In this document: positions 57,468 through 64,000 of the stretch, one piece after another
How positions within the stretch are numbered: position 1 is the first letter of the stretch
How the letters are laid out: each line of letters begins with the position of its first letter
Source of the DNA: Alopecurus myosuroides
Lineage: Eukaryota > Streptophyta > Magnoliopsida > Poales > Poaceae
NCBI GenBank assembly: GCA_028641055.1
Contig: CM054058.1
Span: 241,538,187-241,602,186, forward strand
Reading direction: 5' to 3'
DNA: 64,000 nucleotides
Notes under the pieces: generated by a model
Told to the model about the DNA's origin: nothing
Databases searched by the model: none
The model's input: only the letters and a program-made list of their open reading frames with translations
Translations under genes and position numbers: made by a program

Positions 57468-58640
57468 TATGGTATCCATAGCTATATTGACATGAATTCG
57501 ACTCCCACTATCCCCCTTTCCACCCAAATTTTCTTCTTCCACCATAAATTCGAAAATTTCACAAAAAATAGCCAAAAAGGGATTTCGACCGATCTGTGGA
57601 TTTGTTGAGTTTTTCGTGGAATTGTTCCGTGCATTTGTTGCTTAAGACCATTCCTCACCTTTCCATTCAGCTAGTTTCCTCGAATTTTTCCAAAAAAATT
57701 CTTGGATTTCAAGGAATTTAGAATTTGAGCAAAAATCACAGAAAATCCTGCTCTTCGATTCTCGGACAGATTTTCGAACATGTTTTTCTTTGTCGTTGTT
57801 GATCCGATTTGAGTGATTCATGCTTCCACGTGAATCCCACAACATCATCTACACATCTACACCAACGGATTGACACGACATCGACAACCCCAGGCCGCAA
57901 GTCCGTGATCATCCACAAGATAGGTATAACTTGCTTTCGCTTGAACTAACCCATTGTTCGTGTACCTTGCCCATTTGGACTAGCTCTTTTATATTGCTTG
58001 GCATTGCACTAGTGGTACCGAGAGTGCGTGTTTTTGCACTTGTGAGAGCGTAGTTTGTCTAGGCTTGGCATTTGTATCCCCATATAGCAAAAAGTGAAAG
58101 AGAAAAAAAATCGATGCCAAGTGCTATCCTTTGTAGGAACGTGTAGCTTCGCGTTGCAAAAGAGAAGAGAGTGGCCGGTTGCCACGGTGTGAATATTGTT
58201 GCCTCTTATAGTTTTCAATTTAAGCTAGCGTCCTCCTTGCGTTGGTGTGGTAGTGAGCTTAGTCTTCGAGAGGAACATTTCATCTCCGCTCGTCCATTGG
58301 CCGAACTAACCCCATTTATCCCTTGTGTGTGTGTGTTACATTTTGGTTTCCTCCACTAGGTTTGGTTATTTTGCTAACATTTCATTTTGGTTCTTCTCTA
58401 TGTTTTACAACACACTTTTCTTCAGATTTTTTGTTTTTCCTTGCCTCTTTTCTGGCCCATTTTCCTTCCACATAAAGCGTGTGTGTTGTCGTTTGTGGTT
58501 TTCTTTCGATCTTTTTGGACTCACTTTGGACATAGCGCCCTACACCTAGGATCGTCCAATAGCCTCAATACGACCAAAAAGAGGTAACGTTGGGTAAGTG
58601 AGACATACATTTATTCATATCACCCTTGTGTGTTTTTGAG
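57468..58640 (+). mobile_element. Primer-binding site and leader of the older gypsy element
   Basis: TGGTATCCATAGC at 57470 resembles the initiator tRNA-Met complement only in its first 7 bases. The next 1.17 kb is a non-coding leader with short overlapping ORFs and no recognisable domain. Confidence 0.5.
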
Positions 58641-60554
58641 ATGGCTAGGGAAGGAGTGTTCAAAAGCCCGAGCTCGGAAGATGAAGGAAACCCTTTCTTC
58701 AACGATAACGACAACGCCTACCACAACTTCGTCACCCACAACGACAATTTCCAACTCCGCCAACTTGTGAAGGACGGATTGGAATGCTATGAACATCGAC
58801 TCCAAGCACAAGAGGCTCGATTGAATGATCAAATGACGCGCATCAACATCAACTTGGCGAACCTTGCCAACCGTCTTGGATCATCATCGTCATCAAGGTA
58901 GAAACGTTCGAGCCACCACACTCAAGATCATCACCAAGCTCGTCGCCGTGATCACAACTCCAACATGGAGGATGGTGAACAACCGCAACAACAACCATCA
59001 CCACCACCTCCTCCCGCACAAGCTCCGCGACATTGGTATGAAGATAGCTCGCTATCACCACCCCCTTGACACCGCCAAGGCCATGGTGACCCTCTTCAAA
59101 ATCACCCTCGAAGACCCGGACCTTCGACAACATCATCATCCACCTCGACAAGATCTTGCTCATGACTATGGTCACAATGATTTTGTGGATGGCGCTCGCC
59201 AACATCGAAGGCCACCAAGGCGCAATGCGCATCACCACCACAATTACCGCCAAGAACAAGAACTACTTCAACATCCTCTCCAAGAGCAAGAACTCCCTCA
59301 ACACCCTCGCCAAGAGCAAGAACTTCCTCAAAACCCTCGCAATGAACATGGGCGTCCTCAACAACAAAACCGTGACAATGATGATAGTGAATACCGTGAA
59401 GCACGACTCTGCTGTCATCACCAACTCCATCCTAATGACCACCTGCGTCATACTCCTCGCCATGACCGCCAACGCCAAGACAATGAGGATGGCCCATATG
59501 ATCTTTCACCTCCTATCTATGATGAAGACCCACATGAGTGACCCCATCGACAACAAGAAGACAACAACATGAGTGCCCTTTGCTTCAACGTCCCAAAGTT
59601 CAATGGTGAAAATGATCTCGAAGAATATCTTGCTTGGGCTCTCAAGGTGGACAAGATCTTCGGCATACACAACTTTAGTGATAAGAAGATGGTTGCTATA
59701 GCTTCTTTGGAGTTTGAAGGCTATGCACTCTTATGGTGGGACCGCCTCCAAGCGAAAAGAGTTCGGAACCGGATTGCTCCCATTGACACTTGGAACGATA
59801 TGAAGCAATTCATGAATGCTCGCTTTGTTCCTCCACACTACAAGCGTGACCTCTTCAAAAAGATTCAAGAGCTTAAACAAGGTTTGAAGTTGGTGGATGA
59901 GTACTACAAGGAGATGGAGACCGCTTTGATAAGGGCTCATGTGATGGAATCTCAAGAGCAAACAATGGCCCGCTTTCTCAATGGCCTCAACTATCCCATA
60001 AGAAGATTGTCGAGTATCTACCCTATGACAACATCGTTGCACTTGTCCATCAAGCTCTCTAGGACGAACGTCAAATTGCGGAAGACCTCAAGTACAACAA
60101 ACAAAAGGATTACTTTGCATCAAGGCCTTATTCTTCGTCTCCAATGACACAAGTGACAACACCGACCAACACCAAGAGTACTTCTAGAGATCCTAATTCT
60201 ACCAACAAGTCTCCGCAGCCGTTCAAGAAACAAGTGCCTCCCACCACCACCTCTAATGCCCCTCAAGTCAAATCAAGCACAATTACTTGCTTCAAATGTG
60301 GTGGAAGTGGACACAAGTCATTTGAGTGTTCCAACAAGATGATCATGATTGTCAACCAAGATGGTGAACGTGACTCCATGAGTGAAGGCGAATACTATGC
60401 CTTGCACCAAGTTGATCTTAATTCCTTGGACGTGCACAATGATGATGAAGAAAGTGTCTATTGCGATGAGGACAAGAATCCATCGTTAGTGGTGACAAGA
60501 GTCCTTACCACCTCTCCTCAAGATGAACATGACCAACGTTGCAATCTCTTCTAA
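58641..60554 (+). pseudogene. Gag of the older gypsy element, frameshifted
   Basis: The ATG at 58641 opens MAREGVFKSPSSEDEGNP and stops at 58901. A hydrophilic His/Gln-rich linker follows in another frame, with three 30-bp repeats encoding QEQELPQHPR-like units (about 59255-59345). The gag core is at 59569-60147 (CFNVPKFNGENDLEEYLAW, then DTWNDMKQFMNARFVPP). The last part (60144-60554) carries a CCHC knuckle, CFKCGGSGHKSFEC. At least three frame changes separate these pieces. Confidence 0.75.
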
Positions 60555-63500
60555 ACTCGTGCTGGCATCAATGGAAAATCCATCAAGGTTATCATTGATG
60601 GCGGTAGTTGCCAAAAATTAGCTAGAAAAGAGCTTTGCGACAAACTCCAATTGACTTACAAGCAACACCCTCATCCCTACCATGTCCAATGGCTAAGTGA
60701 CTCCGGCACCTTCAAGATTCAACACATGGTTTCCGTGCACTTCAAGATTGTCCCCTATGAAGACACTGTTGAGTGTGACGTTGTGCCTATGACCGTGTGT
60801 CATGTTCTTCTTGGAATACCTTGGAAATATGACAAGAGTGCTATTCATGACAGACGTACCAACCACTATAGCTTCAAGTGGAATAACAAGACAGTTGTGC
60901 TCCGCCCCATGTCTCCTAGCCAAGTGATCGCCGACAACGCCAAGACCCTTGCACACAAACAATAAGAGCTCAAATCTCGTGAGACGAGTGGTGAGAGAGT
61001 GATCCACCTCACCGAGAGTGAGAGCCACAAGCCAAACATGAGTGGAAAATTTTCGAGTGCTCCCAAAGGCCTTGCCTTACTTGCCACCAAAAGAGAGATG
61101 CGAGAGTTACGAGATGACCCATCCATCATTCACTATGTCCTCGTGTGAAAAGGAGAAGAACTTGAAACTAATGCCATAACAAGCTTTCCTCCGTCCTTGT
61201 TACCTTTGTTGCAGGAATTTGAGGACGTGTTTCCCGATGAACTACCACCGGGTCTACCTCCCCTATGTGGCATCGAGTACCACATTGACCTCATTCCGGG
61301 TGCTCCACTTTTGAACCGTGCTCCTTCCGCACCAACCCCGAGGAGACTAAGAAGATCGAGCGGCAAATACAAGAACTACTTGAGAAAGGTTTCATCCACG
61401 AATCTCTTAGCCCTTGTGCCATTCCGATTATCCTTGTCCCTAAGCAAGATGATACTTCTCGCATGTGCATGGATTGTTGCCCTATCAATGATATCACCTT
61501 TAGATATATACATCCCATCCCTAGGCTCGATGATATGCTTGATGAATTAAGTGGTGCTACTATCTTTTCCAAAATTGATCTTAAAAGTGGATATCACCAA
61601 ATTCACATGAGCATAGGTGATGAATGGAAAACAGCTTTCAAAACTAAACTTGGTTTGTATGAATGGCTTGTCATGCCCTTTGGTCTTTCGAATGCTCCTT
61701 CAACTTTCATGTGTCTTATGAATGAATTTTTGCGCCCATTCATTGACAAATTTTCGTGGTCCATTTTGACGATATCCTTGTCTATAGCAAATCTTTGGAG
61801 GATCACCTTGATCATATTTCTCAAGTCTTGTTGGCTCTTCGCAAAGCAAAACTTTTTGCCAATCTTTCCAAATGCAATTTTTGCACCAACATGCTTGTTT
61901 TCTTGGGCTTTGTGATTTCTTCAGATGAAATTGAAGTCAACAACAAGAAAGTCGAGGCAATTAGAAATTGGCCTAACCCTACTTCCGTGGGTGAGATAAG
62001 GCGTTTTCATGGCCTTGCCGGTTTCTATCGCTGCTTCGTGAAGGATTTTTCCATAATTTCTTGCCCTTTAAATGAGATTACAAAGAAAAATGTACCATTT
62101 GTGTGGGGCAATGCTCAACAAAAAACTTTTGACACCCTCAAGAAATGTTTGACCGAAGCTCCTTTGCTTGTCTTGCCGGATTTTGAGAAAATCTTTGAGA
62201 TTGAATGTGATGCTAGTGGAATAGGCATTGGTGGCGTTCTTATGCAAAATGGACGCCCCGTTGCTTATCATAGTGAAAAATTAGACGGTGCTAGACTCAA
62301 TTACCCAATTTATGACAAGGAACTATTTTCTTTGGTTAGAGTCTTAGAAGTTTGGCAACACTATCTTTGGCCAAAAGAATTTGTCATTCATTCCGATCAT
62401 GAATCATTGAAATATTTGAAAAGACAAGCTAATTTGAACAAGCGACATGCTAAATGGGTATAATTCACTGAATCTTTACCTTATGTCATTAAGTACAAGA
62501 AAGGTAAAGAGAATGTTGTAGCGGATGCTTTGTCTAGAAAAGAGTGTCTTCTTACTCGCATTGACATCAGTGTGATTGGTTTGGATGAGATCACAGACTT
62601 ATACTCTTCCGATGTTTTCTTTGGACCCATTTTTGAGAAATGCTTGCCCAATCTAGGTTTTGATGACTACTATCTTCACAAAGGGTTCTTGTTTAAGTTT
62701 AACAAATTGTGTATTCCCGAGTCCTCTGTGCGATTGTTGTTATTGAAGGAATCACATGAAGGTCTCATGGGACACATTGGCCGGGACAAGACCTACGCCA
62801 TGCTCTCCAACCACTACTATTGGCCTAAGATGAGGCACCAAGTTGAAAGACTCGTCAAGCGATGTCCTACATGTCTCCGAGCTAAGTCTAGTTCCAACCC
62901 TCATGGTTTTTTACTTACCATTGCCTACACCACACGCACCTTGGAGTGACATTAGCATGGACTTTGTGTTAGGACTCCCACACACTAAAACAAACATGGA
63001 CTCAATCTTTGTCGTTGTTGATCGTTTCTCTAAGATGGCACATTTCATTCCTTGCAAAAGAACGGACGATGCTTCACATTTCGCAAATTTGTTTTTAGGG
63101 AAATTGTGCGTCTACATGGTGTGCCCACGTCAATTGTGTAGGATCAAGATGTCGAGTTCACCTCCTACTTTTGGAATACTTTGATGGCCAAGATCGCCGT
63201 CAAGCTACTATTCTCCACCACCTACCACCCACAAACGGATGGCCAAACCAAAGTGGTGAATCGCACGCTCTCTTCACTCCTACGGGCATTGATCAAGCCC
63301 AACCTCAATAATTGGGAGGAATGCATCCCCCATTCCGAGTTTTCCTACAATCGAGCACTACACCAAGCTACTAAGAGAAGCCCCTTCGAGATCGTCTACG
63401 GATTCAACCCCAACACCGATCTCGACATCCTACCATTGCCTCTATGCGAGCAAGTGAACATGGACATTGACAAGCGCATCGACTACCTCAAGAAGCTCCA

Positions 63501-63933
63501 TGAGTCAACAAGAGATACACTTGAGAAGCATTTTGAGCATAGATCATCCATGATGAACAATAATAAGAAGCCCATGGTGTTCCAAGAAGGTGACCTATTT
63601 TGGCTACACTTGCGCAAGGACCATTTCCCACAAGAGCGCAACTCCAAGCTCAAGCCGAAAGGCGACGGGCCTTTCAAGATCATCAAGTGCATCAACAACA
63701 ACGCTTACAAGCTCAACTTACCGCAATCCAAGTACCTCATCCACAACTCCTTCAACGTCAAGGATCTCTATCCCTTCCATGGATATCCAGGTGATGAGGA
63801 AGATCACGAGTCAAGGTCGCCTCTTTTTCAAGTGGGGGGGGGGGAGATGATGCACCACACCCCATTACACCAAGCCCATCACCAAGTGGACCTATTACAA
63901 GATCACGAACAAAGGAGATGCATGATAAGGTGA
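60555..63933 (+). pseudogene. Protease, RT, RNase H and integrase of the older gypsy element, frameshifted
   Basis: Protease core VIIDGGSCQKLARKEL (about 60590) leads to HVLLGIPWKYD (about 60800). [19 protein letters not shown] (61508), [12 protein letters not shown] (61674), then after a frameshift the catalytic FDDILVYSK (61762). RNase [19 protein letters not shown] (62200) and VVADALSRK, separated by a stop at 62461. Integrase zinc site HEGLMGHIGRDKTY and CPTCLRAKS (62755-62890), core [10 protein letters not shown] (62956), then FSTTYHPQTDGQTKVVNR (63211) and a C-terminal domain ending about 63790. Frame changes occur near 60962, 61380, 61760, 62461, 62900 and 63180, so no active product. 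Confidence 0.85.
63833..63847 (+). other. Polypurine tract of the older gypsy element
   Basis: A run of G followed by AGA immediately before the 3' LTR. Confidence 0.65.
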
Positions 63934-63965
<32 letters not shown>

Positions 63966-64000
63966 ATGTTTCCGATGAATTGGTGAATGATGCGCTACCT
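63848..64000 (+). repeat. 3' LTR of the older gypsy element, cut by the window end
   Basis: Matches the first ~150 bp of the 5' LTR. It contains an expanded CT microsatellite (about 63931-63963) where the 5' LTR has only a few repeats (about 56404-56418). Confidence 0.85.

Larger units (their letters stand above)
56312..64000 (+). mobile_element. Older gypsy retrotransposon, frameshifted, running off the window
   Basis: 5' LTR 56312 to about 57467, leader, gag and pol remnants (58641-63933), G-rich purine tract, and a 3' LTR starting at 63848 that continues beyond the window. In the first ~140 bp the LTRs differ at about 11 sites (about 8%), so the insertion is several million years old, in line with its broken frames. 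Domain order protease-RT-RNase H-integrase makes it Ty3/gypsy. No chromodomain is evident after the integrase. Confidence 0.85.

Overview
This window is nuclear DNA of a grass, almost certainly Triticeae (wheat, Aegilops or barley type). Two intron-aware plant genes with monocot-style GC-rich 5' ends sit in a small island inside nested LTR retrotransposons. The LTR families look like those that fill Triticeae chromosomes: Angela/WIS/BARE-like, Sabrina/WHAM-like, Maximus/SIRE-like and Tat-lineage. Nothing bacterial, organellar or CRISPR-like is present. Family names are from recognition by eye, not from a search.

Left flank (1-11.3 kb): the 3' end of a degraded Tat-like gypsy element whose 3' LTR is split by a complete 8.36-kb copia element (1403-9762, TSD ATATA). 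That copia element has LTRs about 99.3% identical but a ruined coding region. Next comes the 3' tail of a Sabrina/Athila-like gypsy element (about 9.9-11.3 kb).

Gene island (11.3-26 kb): a tandem array of about eight 132-bp repeats (12.1-13.1 kb); an eight-exon organelle-type peptidyl-tRNA hydrolase gene (14337-16825, + strand, 246 aa); a 215-bp direct duplication bracketing about 1.9 kb that holds a damaged minus-strand ORF and a 1.04-kb PIF/Harbinger-type element (TTA TSD) with its own 172-codon ORF; an intronless chloroplast threonine synthase gene (20715-22295) broken by two compensating single-base indels; a Stowaway MITE; and a 1.6-kb Harbinger-type element with Myb-like ORF remnants, abutting the end of another.

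Right flank (26-64 kb): a minus-strand Maximus/SIRE-like copia element (26056-55424) carries three later insertions. These are a solo LTR (31561-32926, TSD ATATG), a 5-kb non-autonomous LTR element (33064-38049, TSD AGGCA) and an 11.9-kb Tat-lineage gypsy element (39767-51646, TSD ACTTG). The Tat element has 560-bp LTRs differing at one base, long gag-protease and polymerase ORFs in one frame separated by a single amber codon, and an antisense gene whose five predicted exons join into an open 804-codon frame. From 56312 to the window end lies an older, multiply frameshifted gypsy element whose 3' LTR runs off the window.

The two host genes act in plastids or mitochondria (recycling of peptidyl-tRNA; last step of threonine synthesis) and show no functional link. 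The most notable objects are the Tat element (amber junction plus spliced antisense gene), the young but coding-dead copia element, the Harbinger element with a UIM-like motif in its ORF, the 132-bp array and the doubly frameshifted threonine synthase.
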